A DNA stretch of 64,000 nt, from contig NZ_CP122961.1 of NCBI RefSeq assembly GCF_029854215.1, positions 3,348,001 through 3,412,000 of the forward strand, written 5' to 3'. The DNA comes from Halomonas alkaliantarctica. Lineage in GTDB: Bacteria; Pseudomonadota; Gammaproteobacteria; Pseudomonadales; Halomonadaceae. This document shows, piece after piece, positions 20,687 through 29,882 of the stretch (position 1 is the stretch's first letter; every line of letters begins with the position of its first letter). The notes beneath the pieces were generated by a model, which saw only the letters and a list, made by a program, of their open reading frames with translations, did no database searches and was not told the origin of the DNA. Position numbers and translations under genes: made by a program.

Positions 20687-22009
20687 ATGACTCAGATGAC
20701 ACCCCGCGAAATTGTTCACGCCCTAGACCAGTACATTATTGGCCAGCAGGATGCTAAACGTGCCGTTGCAATCGCTCTTCGCAACCGCTGGCGTCGTATG
20801 CAGCTCGATGACGACCTGCGCCCTGAAGTCACGCCTAAAAACATTTTGATGATTGGCCCCACGGGCGTGGGTAAAACCGAGATTGCCCGCCGCCTAGCCA
20901 AACTGGCTAAAGCGCCGTTTATTAAAGTCGAAGCGACCAAGTTTACCGAAGTTGGCTATGTGGGCCGTGATGTTGAGTCGATTATTCGCGACTTAATGGA
21001 AGCAGCGATCAAGATGGTGCGCGAACAGGCCAAAGAGGAGGTCAGTCACCGCGCCGAAGATGCTGCCGAAGACCGCGTACTGGATGCCCTTCTGCCGCCG
21101 CCGCGAGGTCAGGAAGATAAACCCCGTGAAGACAGCGGCACCCGCCAGACCTTTCGCAAAAAGCTTCGCGAAGGGCAGTTGAACGACAAAGAGATTGATA
21201 TCGAAATCTCCTCCCAGGGCCAAGGCATCGACATCATGACGCCGCCAGGCATGGAAGAGATGACCAGCCAGCTGCAGAGCATGTTCTCCAACATGGGCCA
21301 GCAGAAGCGTGAAAACCGCCGCGTAACGGTCAAAGAGGCGCTGGTACTGCTACGCGATGAAGAAGCGGGCAAGCTGGTCAACGAGGAAGAGATCAAATCC
21401 CGCGCGGTCTACTCGGTCGAGCAACACGGTATCGTGTTCCTGGATGAGATCGATAAAGTCGCCAAGGGCAGCGGCCAGTCCAGCGGTGGCGAAGTTTCCC
21501 GTGAGGGCGTCCAGCGTGATCTGCTGCCACTGATTGAAGGTTCTACCGTCTCAACCAAGTACGGCATGGTTAAAACCGATCACATCCTGTTTATCGCCTC
21601 CGGTGCCTTCCACCTGTCGCGCCCGTCGGATCTGATTCCAGAGCTTCAGGGCCGCCTGCCGATCCGCGTTGAGCTCGACGCGCTTACGCCCAACGACTTT
21701 AAGCGCATCCTCACCGAGCCCTCCGCCTCGCTGACCAAGCAGTACCAAGCGCTGCTGGCCACCGAAGGGCTCGACGTTGAGTTTACTCCCGACGGTATCG
21801 AGCGCATCGCGCAGATCTCCTGGCAGGTCAATGAAGGCACTGAAAATATCGGCGCCCGCCGCCTCCATACGGTGATGGAGCGGCTGCTAGAAGAGGCCTC
21901 ATTCAGAGGTGGCGATATGGAGAGCCCGCTGGTGATTGACGGCGATTATGTCAACGCTCAGCTTGGTGAACTGGCGGTCGACGAAGACCTGTCTCGGTAT
22001 ATTCTATAA
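20687..22009 (+). CDS. hslU: ATP-dependent protease ATPase subunit HslU
   Basis: HslU (ClpY) is the AAA+ hexameric unfoldase feeding HslV. The 440-residue protein has the N-domain opening ([17 protein letters not shown]), Walker [16 protein letters not shown], the pore loop region [12 protein letters not shown], and the family-specific I-domain (about residues 110-240). Walker B follows ([11 protein letters not shown]). Sensor 2 is in [14 protein letters not shown]. The C-terminal tail DEDLSRYIL is the segment that inserts into HslV to activate it, and it is intact. AAGG lies nine bases before the ATG. A strong hairpin lies 37 bases after its stop. Confidence 0.97.
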   Translation: MTQMTPREIVHALDQYIIGQQDAKRAVAIALRNRWRRMQLDDDLRPEVTPKNILMIGPTGVGKTEIARRLAKLAKAPFIKVEATKFTEVGYVGRDVESIIRDLMEAAIKMVREQAKEEVSHRAEDAAEDRVLDALLPPPRGQEDKPREDSGTRQTFRKKLREGQLNDKEIDIEISSQGQGIDIMTPPGMEEMTSQLQSMFSNMGQQKRENRRVTVKEALVLLRDEEAGKLVNEEEIKSRAVYSVEQHGIVFLDEIDKVAKGSGQSSGGEVSREGVQRDLLPLIEGSTVSTKYGMVKTDHILFIASGAFHLSRPSDLIPELQGRLPIRVELDALTPNDFKRILTEPSASLTKQYQALLATEGLDVEFTPDGIERIAQISWQVNEGTENIGARRLHTVMERLLEEASFRGGDMESPLVIDGDYVNAQLGELAVDEDLSRYIL

Positions 22010-22045
22010 GCTACGTCTGCCGTTATTATCAGCACTGGTATCGTC

Positions 22046-22078
22046 AGCAGCAAGCCCGCACTTTGCGGGCTTGCTGCT
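22046..22078 (+). terminator. Long hairpin after hslU, probable terminator
   Basis: A perfect 15-bp stem (AGCAGCAAGCCCGCA and complement) encloses a three-base loop. Only a weak T-rich stretch (ATGTTTGT) follows, so termination strength is uncertain. Confidence 0.55.
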
Positions 22079-22118
22079 ATGTTTGTAAGCCATGGACACT
22101 TAGCGATGAGGTCTCGTC

Positions 22119-22502
22119 ATGAATGCCCCTACCCCCACTCGGGTTCACTACCATAAGCAGAACCGCGAACTGGAACTTGGCTACGCCAATGGGGAGAATT
22201 TTCACCTCCCGGTTGAGTTGTTACGCGTCTATTCACCCTCCGCCGAAGTGCGCGGGCACGGTGGTGACACGGCGGTACTGCAAGTGGGTAAAAAAGATGT
22301 CGGTCTACAGAATATTACCCAGGCGGGCAATTACGCGCTGAAACTGCACTTTGACGATGGGCATGATAGCGGGCTGTTTAGCTGGAACTATCTGTATGAC
22401 CTAGCGACCCACCAGGAAGCTTACTGGAACAACTACTTGCAGCGCTTAAAAGAGGCCGGGGCCTCACGGGAGCCCGCCAGCATCCAATTCAAGCAACTGT
22501 GA
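22119..22502 (+). CDS. DUF971 / GBBH-like N-terminal domain protein
   Basis: This 127-residue protein belongs to the DUF971 family, related to the N-terminal domain of gamma-butyrobetaine hydroxylase. Visible family features are LELGYANGENFHLPVELLRVYSPSAEV near the N-terminus, then LKLHFDDGHDSGLFSWNYLYDL and a C-terminal helix (YWNNYLQRLKEAG). The residues resemble those of Fe-S or zinc-associated members only loosely, and the role is not known. The same gene lies directly after hslU in pseudomonads, where the polyhydroxyalkanoate genes follow; those are absent here. The ATG at 22119 is preceded by GAGGTCTCGTC. It probably has its own promoter because of the hslU hairpin. Confidence 0.85.
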   Translation: MNAPTPTRVHYHKQNRELELGYANGENFHLPVELLRVYSPSAEVRGHGGDTAVLQVGKKDVGLQNITQAGNYALKLHFDDGHDSGLFSWNYLYDLATHQEAYWNNYLQRLKEAGASREPASIQFKQL

Positions 22503-22649
22503 CTACCTGACTCAGCCCTATACAAGAAGCCAGGCAGACAAGGCTGGGTGGACAAGGCTACAATGGCGTTAACTTTTAATCGCGTCGGGCTTAAGGTCAA
22601 AAACCTAAGGCCGATTTGCCACCGCCTCGAATTCGGGAGCTACTGCCCA

Positions 22650-23405
22650 ATGAGCCCCACAGAAAAACGCACCACAGACTTTGGTTTTCAGGAAGTCCCT
22701 GTTGATGAAAAAGCCTCGCGAGTGGCTGATGTTTTCCACTCCGTGGCTGCTCGCTACGATGTGATGAACGACCTCATGTCCATGGGCATCCACCGGATAT
22801 GGAAGCGTCTTACCATTGAGCGCGCGGGCGTGCGCCCCGGTCACCACGTGCTGGATATTGCGGGCGGCACGGGCGATTTAACGCTTAAGTTTTCCCGCTT
22901 GGTTGGCCCCCGGGGCAAAGTCGTACTGGCTGATATTAATGCCTCAATGCTCAAAGTGGGCCGCGACAAGCTGATGGATAACGGCGTAGGTGGCAACGTC
23001 GAGTATGTTCAAGCCAATGCCGAAAGCCTGCCTTTTCCCGATAACAGCTTCGACTGCATTACCATTGCCTTTGGTCTGCGTAATGTCACCGATAAGGATG
23101 CCGCGCTGCGCTCCATGGCCCGGGTGCTCAAGCCGGGTGGTCGCCTGCTGGTGCTGGAGTTCTCCAAACCCAACAATCCGCTGCTCTCCAAGGCCTACGA
23201 TGAGTACTCTTTCCGCCTGCTGCCCAAAATGGGCGAACTCGTGGCGGGGGACGGCGACAGCTACCGCTACCTGGCGGAGTCGATTCGCATGCACCCGGAT
23301 CAGGAAACGCTCAAAGCCATGATGGAAGAGGCAGGGCTTGAGCGGGTTGAGTACACCAATCTCACCGGCGGTATCGTCGCTCTACACCGCGGCATTAAGC
23401 TATGA
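22650..23405 (+). CDS. ubiE: Ubiquinone/menaquinone C-methyltransferase UbiE
   Basis: UbiE performs the SAM-dependent C-methylation in ubiquinone (and menaquinone) synthesis. The 251-residue product has the UbiE signatures [36 protein letters not shown], then the SAM-binding [15 protein letters not shown] and [13 protein letters not shown]. The motifs [21 protein letters not shown] and LLVLEFSKP follow, and it ends [12 protein letters not shown]. The ATG at 22650 is preceded by GGGAG; extending to 22548 would add 34 residues unlike the family. It is the first gene of ubiE-ubiJ-ubiB, all needed for ubiquinone, as in E. coli. Confidence 0.97.
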   Translation: MSPTEKRTTDFGFQEVPVDEKASRVADVFHSVAARYDVMNDLMSMGIHRIWKRLTIERAGVRPGHHVLDIAGGTGDLTLKFSRLVGPRGKVVLADINASMLKVGRDKLMDNGVGGNVEYVQANAESLPFPDNSFDCITIAFGLRNVTDKDAALRSMARVLKPGGRLLVLEFSKPNNPLLSKAYDEYSFRLLPKMGELVAGDGDSYRYLAESIRMHPDQETLKAMMEEAGLERVEYTNLTGGIVALHRGIKL

Positions 23406-23442
23406 CGGTTTGCAACCTGATGTCTCCTGCCAAGAGGTCAGC

Positions 23443-24099
23443 ATGCTGGTAACCCCGACCCTGCTGCTGGCCGGTTGTGAACGCACGCTCAACGCCCTAC
23501 TCGCCCGCGACCCTGCGGCCCCCGCACGGCTAGCGGCACTGGCGGGCAGCCGTCTACTGGTGCGCCTTGAGCAGCCTCACTTAGCGCTGGTCATTCACTA
23601 CCATCACGCCGGGCTCGACCTGATGCGCGGCGATGACGTTGATGAAACCGACGTTGACGCAGTGGTCGAGCTCACCCCGGAAACGTTTTCCGAGTGGATC
23701 AGCGGCGCTTCGGTTGAGCGTCTTATGTTTGACGGCAAACTGGCCGTCCGCGGGCGTATCCATCTGCTTGAAGCCACTCGCGACCTGCTCTTCGACCTGG
23801 ACATCGACTGGGAAAGCGAGCTGGCCCGCTGGCTGGGCGATATACCCGCCCACTCCCTGGCCGAAGGCCTGCGGCGCACGGCCCGCTGGGGGCTGCGCGC
23901 CAAAGACGAGCTGATGCAGGATGTGTCTGAATATGTCTTTGAAGAGGCACGCCTGCTGCCAGGGCCACAGCAGCGTAACCTGCTCCGCGAGCACCTGACC
24001 GAGTTAGAGGTGGCGACCGATCGCCTGGAAGCTCGCCTAAACCGCTTACAGCGACGACTAGAACAGCTTCAGCCTGCGCCACAGGAGTCGCGTCCATGA
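23443..24099 (+). CDS. ubiJ: Ubiquinone biosynthesis accessory factor UbiJ (SCP2 domain)
   Basis: UbiJ binds the hydrophobic ubiquinone intermediates through an SCP2-like domain and scaffolds the Ubi metabolon. The 218-residue product opens with [26 protein letters not shown]. The SCP2-like beta region follows ([51 protein letters not shown]). It then has a helical segment, [24 protein letters not shown], and a C-terminal coiled coil ([23 protein letters not shown]). The ATG at 23443 has AGAGG six bases upstream; the longer frame from 23338 would overlap ubiE out of frame. It ends in a 4-nt overlap with ubiB, so the two are translationally coupled. Confidence 0.92.
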   Translation: MLVTPTLLLAGCERTLNALLARDPAAPARLAALAGSRLLVRLEQPHLALVIHYHHAGLDLMRGDDVDETDVDAVVELTPETFSEWISGASVERLMFDGKLAVRGRIHLLEATRDLLFDLDIDWESELARWLGDIPAHSLAEGLRRTARWGLRAKDELMQDVSEYVFEEARLLPGPQQRNLLREHLTELEVATDRLEARLNRLQRRLEQLQPAPQESRP

Positions 24100-25718
24100 G
24101 TCTGCGCCTGCTGCGGATAAGTTGGGTGATCAGCCGCCACCGACTGGACACGTTGCTGCCGTTAGAGCGGCTGCCCTGGTGGCTCCGGGCACTGCTGTGG
24201 TTTTCTCCGCTACGCCTGATTCCCATTGGCAAGCGCTCACGGGGCGAACGTCTGCGCCTGTCGCTGGAAGCACTGGGGCCGATTTTTATTAAATTCGGCC
24301 AAATGCTCTCGACCCGTCGCGACCTGCTGCCAGCGGATATCGCCGATGAGCTTAAACGCCTGCAGGATCAGGTGCCGCCTTTTCCAGGTGATCAAGCCGC
24401 GGACCGCGTCGAAAAAGCGCTGGAAACGTCGCTGGAAGAGGCCTTTGCAGAGTTTGATCGAGTGCCATTGGCCTCGGCGTCGATTGCCCAGGTGCATGCG
24501 GCAAGGCTGCACGGCGGTGAAGACGTGGTGGTGAAAATTATTCGCCCCGGCATTGATCGCGTAATGCGCCAGGATATGGCGCTGATGTACCAAGTCGCCA
24601 AATTATGCTCCAAAATCCCCGAGGCACGCCGCCTGCGCCCGGTGGAAGTCATTCGCGACTACGAAGCCACGCTGTTTGACGAGTTGGACCTTTACAAAGA
24701 GGCTGCTAACACCTCGCAGCTCAAACGTAACTTCAAAGACTCACCGCTACTGTTTGTCCCCACCATCTACTGGCCCTTCACCCGCCGCCACGTGATGGTG
24801 CAAGAGCGCATTCGCGGTATTCCGGTCGCCGATTTAGATACCCTGATTGCGCGTGGCACTAATTTGAAGAAGCTTGCCGAACGCGGCGTCGAGCTGTTCT
24901 TTACCCAGGTATTCCGCGACAACTTCTTCCACGCAGATATGCACCCCGGCAATATCTTCGTCAACTGTGACAACCCCGAAGATCCCCAGTACATTGCCAT
25001 CGATTGCGGCATTGTCGGCAGCCTGACCCGGGAAGACCAGGACTACTTGGCGCGTAACCTACTGGCATTTTTCCACCAGGATTATTACGAAGTCGCGGCA
25101 CTGCACATTGAATCCGGCTGGGTAGGTGAGAACACCCGTGCGAATGAATTCGCAGCGGCGATTCGCACCGTTTGTGAGCCCATTTTAGAAAAGCCTTTGA
25201 AAGATATTTCCTTCGGCCAAGTGCTTTTAGGGCTGTTTCAAACCGCGCGGCGCTTTAATATGGAAGTGCAGCCGCAGCTGGTACTGTTGCAGAAAACGCT
25301 GCTCAATATTGAAGGCCTGGGGCGCCAACTCTACCCGGATCTAGACCTGTGGAGCACCGCCAAGCCCTATTTAGAGCAGTGGATGAAAGAGCGTGCCGGG
25401 GTGAGCGGTTTATGGGAGTCGCTAAAGCGTCAGGCGCCGGAACTTTCGCACCAGTTGCCCGAACTGCCCGTACTGGCCCACCAGGCGCTAAGCCGTATGG
25501 AGCATGAGCATCGCCAGCGCCACCAGCAGGTCGACTCGATCAACGCCATGCGGGTGCAGATGGCACGCCAGGGCAAACGCCTCTACCGCCTTCGGCTCGG
25601 CTTGATTTTGCTGGCGCTTGCACTGGCCTGGCAGCCATTAAGCGGTTGGATTGCGCTTCAGGAGTGGCCGATACTCGCGGCCGCTGGCATTGGCCTACTG
25701 CTGCTGGTATGGCAATAA
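24096..25718 (+). CDS. ubiB: Ubiquinone biosynthesis ATPase/kinase-like protein UbiB
   Basis: UbiB is an atypical kinase-like membrane ATPase of the ubiquinone pathway. The 540-residue product shows the invariant KxGQ motif ([16 protein letters not shown]). The Ala-rich nucleotide loop is [11 protein letters not shown]. The catalytic region has [10 protein letters not shown] and IDCGIVGSL. Two C-terminal hydrophobic spans (about residues 498-515 and 521-538) give the usual membrane anchor. Its ATG overlaps the ubiJ stop (ATGA). Length is normal. After its stop 52 bases lead into hisE. Confidence 0.96.
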   Translation: MSLRLLRISWVISRHRLDTLLPLERLPWWLRALLWFSPLRLIPIGKRSRGERLRLSLEALGPIFIKFGQMLSTRRDLLPADIADELKRLQDQVPPFPGDQAADRVEKALETSLEEAFAEFDRVPLASASIAQVHAARLHGGEDVVVKIIRPGIDRVMRQDMALMYQVAKLCSKIPEARRLRPVEVIRDYEATLFDELDLYKEAANTSQLKRNFKDSPLLFVPTIYWPFTRRHVMVQERIRGIPVADLDTLIARGTNLKKLAERGVELFFTQVFRDNFFHADMHPGNIFVNCDNPEDPQYIAIDCGIVGSLTREDQDYLARNLLAFFHQDYYEVAALHIESGWVGENTRANEFAAAIRTVCEPILEKPLKDISFGQVLLGLFQTARRFNMEVQPQLVLLQKTLLNIEGLGRQLYPDLDLWSTAKPYLEQWMKERAGVSGLWESLKRQAPELSHQLPELPVLAHQALSRMEHEHRQRHQQVDSINAMRVQMARQGKRLYRLRLGLILLALALAWQPLSGWIALQEWPILAAAGIGLLLLVWQ

Positions 25719-25770
25719 GCTATTGTTAGATAACGACGCAGCGGCGCACTAAACGTTTACAAGGATTCCC

Positions 25771-26145
25771 ATGGACAGCAACGCATTATCGCCTAACAAT
25801 TCGACTAGCCATCCCAATGTGCTGGATACGCTCAATGAGGTGTTAAAACAGCGGCGACATGCAGCGGCAGAAGAATCTTATGTTGCCTCCTTGCATCATA
25901 AGGGCTTGAACAAGATACTCGAAAAGGTGGGCGAGGAAGCAACAGAAACAGTGCTTGCGGCAAAAGATGCCGAGCATGGTAGCGAGGCAGAACGCCAAGC
26001 GTTGATTTCTGAAACCGCTGACCTGTGGTTTCATAGCTTGGTGATGCTTTCGCACCTGGGAATGGATCATCAGGCCGTTTTAGACGAACTGGCACGGCGC
26101 TTCGGTATTTCCGGACACGAGGAAAAAGCCGCCCGCCAGCCATAG
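25771..26145 (+). CDS. hisE: Phosphoribosyl-ATP pyrophosphatase HisE
   Basis: HisE hydrolyses phosphoribosyl-ATP to phosphoribosyl-AMP in histidine synthesis. The 124-residue all-alpha MazG-like protein has the metal-binding ExxE/ExxD pattern in [18 protein letters not shown] and [18 protein letters not shown]. The N-terminus carries about 15 polar residues before [12 protein letters not shown]. In pseudomonads hisI and hisE stand together between ubiB and tatA. Here hisI is missing from that slot, so the PRA-CH enzyme must be encoded elsewhere. The ATG at 25771 has AAGGA seven bases upstream. The tat operon begins 137 bases further on. Confidence 0.94.
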   Translation: MDSNALSPNNSTSHPNVLDTLNEVLKQRRHAAAEESYVASLHHKGLNKILEKVGEEATETVLAAKDAEHGSEAERQALISETADLWFHSLVMLSHLGMDHQAVLDELARRFGISGHEEKAARQP

Positions 26146-26166
26146 TTGCCACATATGGCTGTTGCA

Positions 26167-26252
26167 TAGTGGTAACACGCGTAATGTAGTGGTAACGCTG
26201 GTAGTAGCCATGTTTACATCAGCGCTTGCATCAACGTTTGCATCAACAATGA
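26167..26252. repeat. Short direct repeats in the tatA upstream region
   Basis: TAGTGGTAAC occurs at 26167-26176 and 26187-26196, 20 bp apart. Three imperfect 12-bp units follow: CATCAGCGCTTG, CATCAACGTTTG and CATCAACAATGA at 26217-26252. They occupy the only non-coding DNA upstream of tatA and so overlap its likely promoter. Confidence 0.7.
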
Positions 26253-26282
26253 AAGTTAACCTGCTCCCATGAGGAAACACAT

Positions 26283-26561
26283 ATGTTAGGTGGCATTAGT
26301 ATTTGGCAGTTGCTGATTGTACTGGGCATCATCATCCTGGTTTTCGGCACCAAAAAACTGCGTAACGTGGGTACCGACCTGGGCGGGGCGGTCAAGGGCT
26401 TCAAGAAAGCCATGCACGATGAAGAAAAAAATAAAGAGGCAGATAAGGACGACGCCGACCAACCCCATGCCAAAGTGAGCCATGAAGAGCCGGGCAACAC
26501 TTATGACGTTCAAGCCGAAGAGAAACAGACTGCCAACGACCGCAACGAAGAGCGCAAATAA
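26283..26561 (+). CDS. tatA: Sec-independent translocase subunit TatA
   Basis: TatA oligomerises to form the transport-active part of the twin-arginine translocase. The 92-residue product has the single N-terminal membrane helix ([18 protein letters not shown]). The FG hinge is followed by the amphipathic helix [22 protein letters not shown], then a polar, charged tail. These are the TatA hallmarks (TatB instead has GPERLP at the hinge). GAGG lies eight bases before the ATG. It is the first gene of tatA-tatB-tatC, with gaps of 3 and -4 bases. Confidence 0.96.
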   Translation: MLGGISIWQLLIVLGIIILVFGTKKLRNVGTDLGGAVKGFKKAMHDEEKNKEADKDDADQPHAKVSHEEPGNTYDVQAEEKQTANDRNEERK

Positions 26562-26564
26562 ACC

Positions 26565-27035
26565 ATGCTGGATATCGGCTTTCTTGAACTGATGCTGATT
26601 GGCGTCGTCGGGCTGTTGGTGCTTGGGCCGGAACGGCTGCCCCGCGCCGCCCGAACGGCGGGCATGTGGATTGGTAAAATCAAGCGCACGGTATCCGGTA
26701 TGCAGCGTGAAATCAGCGCCCAACTGGAAGCAGAAGAGCTGCGTCAAAAACTCAACGAACAGCAAAAGAAGCTCGATGACAGCTTGAAGAAAGCCAAGCT
26801 GGACGTAGAGAGTATTGCCGATAGCCCTTCAAACGCAGCGCCAGCGTCGCAAAGCGATACTGAGCAGCGGGTTGCCAAGGCCAGCTCTCGATTGGATGAC
26901 GCCCTGCAAACGGTGCGTGAGGAAACGCCTCCGTCATCATCTACACCTGCCTCGACTACGCCCACCCGCGCGGCCGAACCTGAAACGCCTAACCCTGACT
27001 CGGCTGCACTTAATAAGGATCGTAATCACCAATGA
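26565..27035 (+). CDS. tatB: Sec-independent translocase subunit TatB
   Basis: TatB works with TatC in the receptor for twin-arginine signal peptides. The 156-residue protein starts [26 protein letters not shown]: one membrane helix, then the TatB-typical GPxRLP hinge. A long amphipathic/coiled region follows ([31 protein letters not shown] region), then a Pro/Thr-rich acidic tail. The start lies three bases past the tatA stop and its stop overlaps tatC by 4 nt. Confidence 0.96.
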   Translation: MLDIGFLELMLIGVVGLLVLGPERLPRAARTAGMWIGKIKRTVSGMQREISAQLEAEELRQKLNEQQKKLDDSLKKAKLDVESIADSPSNAAPASQSDTEQRVAKASSRLDDALQTVREETPPSSSTPASTTPTRAAEPETPNPDSAALNKDRNHQ

Positions 27036-27823
27036 GTATGTCTGGCGATTCAAAGGAGCCGCGGGAAGAGCAGAGCCAAGCCCCCCTGATTGAGCACCTG
27101 ATTGAGCTACGCTCGCGGCTAATGCGCGCCGTGATCGTTATCCTGGTGGTCTTTTTGGGCCTCTACTCCTTTGCCAATGATATCTACACCTTTGTGGCCG
27201 AGCCGTTAATGGCGTTGCTGCCTGAAGGCTCGCAGATGATCGCCACGGAAGTCGCTTCGCCGTTTTTAGCGCCGTTCAAGCTCACCCTGGTGGTTGCGGT
27301 ATTCATCGCTATTCCCTTTGTGCTACACCAAGCCTGGGCGTTTATCGCGCCGGGGCTTTACGACAATGAAAAAGCACTGGCGATACCGATTCTGGTTTCG
27401 AGCATCGCGCTTTTCTACGGCGGCGCGGCGTTTGCCTATTACGTGGTTTTTCCGCTGCTGTTTGAGTTTTTCACCCAGACCGGGCCGGAAAACGTCGCCG
27501 TCATGACCGACATTAACCAGTATCTGAACTTCGTTCTTAAGCTGTTTTTTGCCTTCGGCGTAGCGTTTGAAATCCCCATTGCGACCTTTTTGCTTATCTT
27601 ATCAGGCGCTACGTCGGTAGAAAGCCTATCTAAAAAGCGCCCGTATATTCTTCTAGGCTGCTTCGTTGTCGGCATGCTGCTAACGCCGCCAGACGTGATT
27701 TCTCAGAGCCTGCTGGCGATACCAATGTACCTGCTTTATGAAGTCGGGCTGCTGTTTGGTCGGCTGGTGCGCAAGCGCAAAGAGGAGAAAGAAGCCGCCG
27801 AAGAGCAAGAAGCAGACCTCTAA
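27032..27823 (+). CDS. tatC: Sec-independent translocase subunit TatC
   Basis: TatC is the polytopic core receptor for twin-arginine signal peptides. The 263-residue product carries the N-terminal signature [16 protein letters not shown] and six hydrophobic spans. The first periplasmic loop includes the family motif [23 protein letters not shown], and [12 protein letters not shown] marks span 4 to 5. It ends with a charged cytoplasmic tail. The ATG overlaps the tatB stop. A strong terminator follows, closing the tat operon. Confidence 0.97.
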   Translation: MSMSGDSKEPREEQSQAPLIEHLIELRSRLMRAVIVILVVFLGLYSFANDIYTFVAEPLMALLPEGSQMIATEVASPFLAPFKLTLVVAVFIAIPFVLHQAWAFIAPGLYDNEKALAIPILVSSIALFYGGAAFAYYVVFPLLFEFFTQTGPENVAVMTDINQYLNFVLKLFFAFGVAFEIPIATFLLILSGATSVESLSKKRPYILLGCFVVGMLLTPPDVISQSLLAIPMYLLYEVGLLFGRLVRKRKEEKEAAEEQEADL

Positions 27824-27848
27824 ACACGGGGTCAGGGTGCAAATACTT

Positions 27849-27885
27849 AAAAACCACCGCCATCTTTAATGGCGGTGGTTTTTTT
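27849..27885 (+). terminator. Rho-independent terminator of tatABC (bidirectional form)
   Basis: A 13-bp stem (AAACCACCGCCAT, loop of 5, complement) runs into a T-tract on the plus strand. A-rich sequence on the other side lets it also serve the convergent elbB. Confidence 0.9.
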
Positions 27886-27906
27886 ATCTGCAGCACAGCG
27901 TCGAGC

Positions 27907-28566
27907 TTAATCCATCATTTCTGCAATGCGGTCTACCAACTTAAAAATACCGGTAGCAGCTTCGCTGATACGCGTTGCCAGCATATAGGCAGGCGTAGTG
28001 ACCACGCGGTGCTCAAGATCCACCACGATGTCTTCTACCCCGCAGCTACGGTGCAGGCCGCCCATGGCGCTAATGGCCCCGGAAACCGCGGGATCATTGC
28101 CCACCGTCACCGCAATGCCCTCCTCCAATAGGCGGGGCACCAGTACGGGGGAAATACACATCAAACCAATCGGCTTGGCCTCCTCACGAAACCCCACCAA
28201 GGTCGCTTTTAATGTATCTAGAACTTGCATACTGTCACTGGCGCTGGCGAAGTCCGACAAGTTCTTGGCGACGCCAAAACCGCCGGGCACTATAACTGCG
28301 TCGAAGCTGTCAGCGTCTAACTCCTCCAGCGGGCTGACCTCTCCCCGCGCCAGGCGGGCAGACTCCAGCAGGACGTTGCGCTTTTCGCCCTCTACCACCT
28401 CTTGAGTGAGGTGGTTAACCACATGGTGCTGCTCTATATCTGGGGCAAAACAACGGTAACCGATACCCAACTGATCCAAGCGCAGCAGCGTTAGCGTGGT
28501 CTCGTATATTTCTGAACCATCGTAAACGCCACAGCCGGCTAGAATCACCGCCACCTGTTTGGTCAT
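27907..28566 (-). CDS. elbB: Glyoxalase ElbB (DJ-1/PfpI superfamily)
   Basis: ElbB is a DJ-1/PfpI-like protein with reported glyoxalase activity, originally linked to isoprenoid synthesis. The 219-residue product has VAVILAGCGVYDGSEIYE, FDAVIVPGGFGVAKNLSDFA and the nucleophile-elbow-like GLMCISPVL with Cys. AVSGAISAMGG and ATRISEAATGI follow. These match the ElbB subfamily and not PfpI proteases. The ATG at 28566 is chosen because AAGGAG lies seven bases before it. It is convergent with tatC and divergent from hemB. Confidence 0.92.
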   Translation of the reverse strand: MTKQVAVILAGCGVYDGSEIYETTLTLLRLDQLGIGYRCFAPDIEQHHVVNHLTQEVVEGEKRNVLLESARLARGEVSPLEELDADSFDAVIVPGGFGVAKNLSDFASASDSMQVLDTLKATLVGFREEAKPIGLMCISPVLVPRLLEEGIAVTVGNDPAVSGAISAMGGLHRSCGVEDIVVDLEHRVVTTPAYMLATRISEAATGIFKLVDRIAEMMD

Positions 28567-28737
28567 GCTTATCTCCTTATCCCAGGGTCTGCCGAACGCA
28601 ATACAGCAAAGCAATCGCTCACTTTAGTCAGTCTATCGTGTCGCCACAAGACGCCTTTCGCCGCAAGGTATGACTGATATACTGACTCAAGGCCTTCAGG
28701 CTATTTATTTTCGATCTTTAATGTTCACGATTGCTGA

Positions 28738-29775
<1,038 letters not shown>

Positions 29776-29776
29776 T

Positions 29777-29805
29777 ATGACAACCAGGTGACACCTGTTT
29801 GTCAT
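29777..29805. promoter_or_regulatory. 29-bp palindrome between hemB and ppk
   Basis: ATGACAACCAGGTG, a central A, then CACCTGTTTGTCAT form a near-perfect dyad with one mismatch per arm. It begins at the hemB stop codon. It could be an operator for ppk or a hairpin ending hemB transcription, but no T-tract follows. It does not match the E. coli Pho box. Confidence 0.5.
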
Positions 29806-29882
29806 CTTCTCCCCGCATACTGCACTGATAAACAAGTATCAGGCTATGATACCTTCGAGCTATCAACGCGGGGAGATCCACT

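Noticed and set aside
29777..29805. Pho box upstream of ppk
   Set aside because: The palindrome does not contain the two direct CTGTCAT-type heptamers needed for a Pho box.
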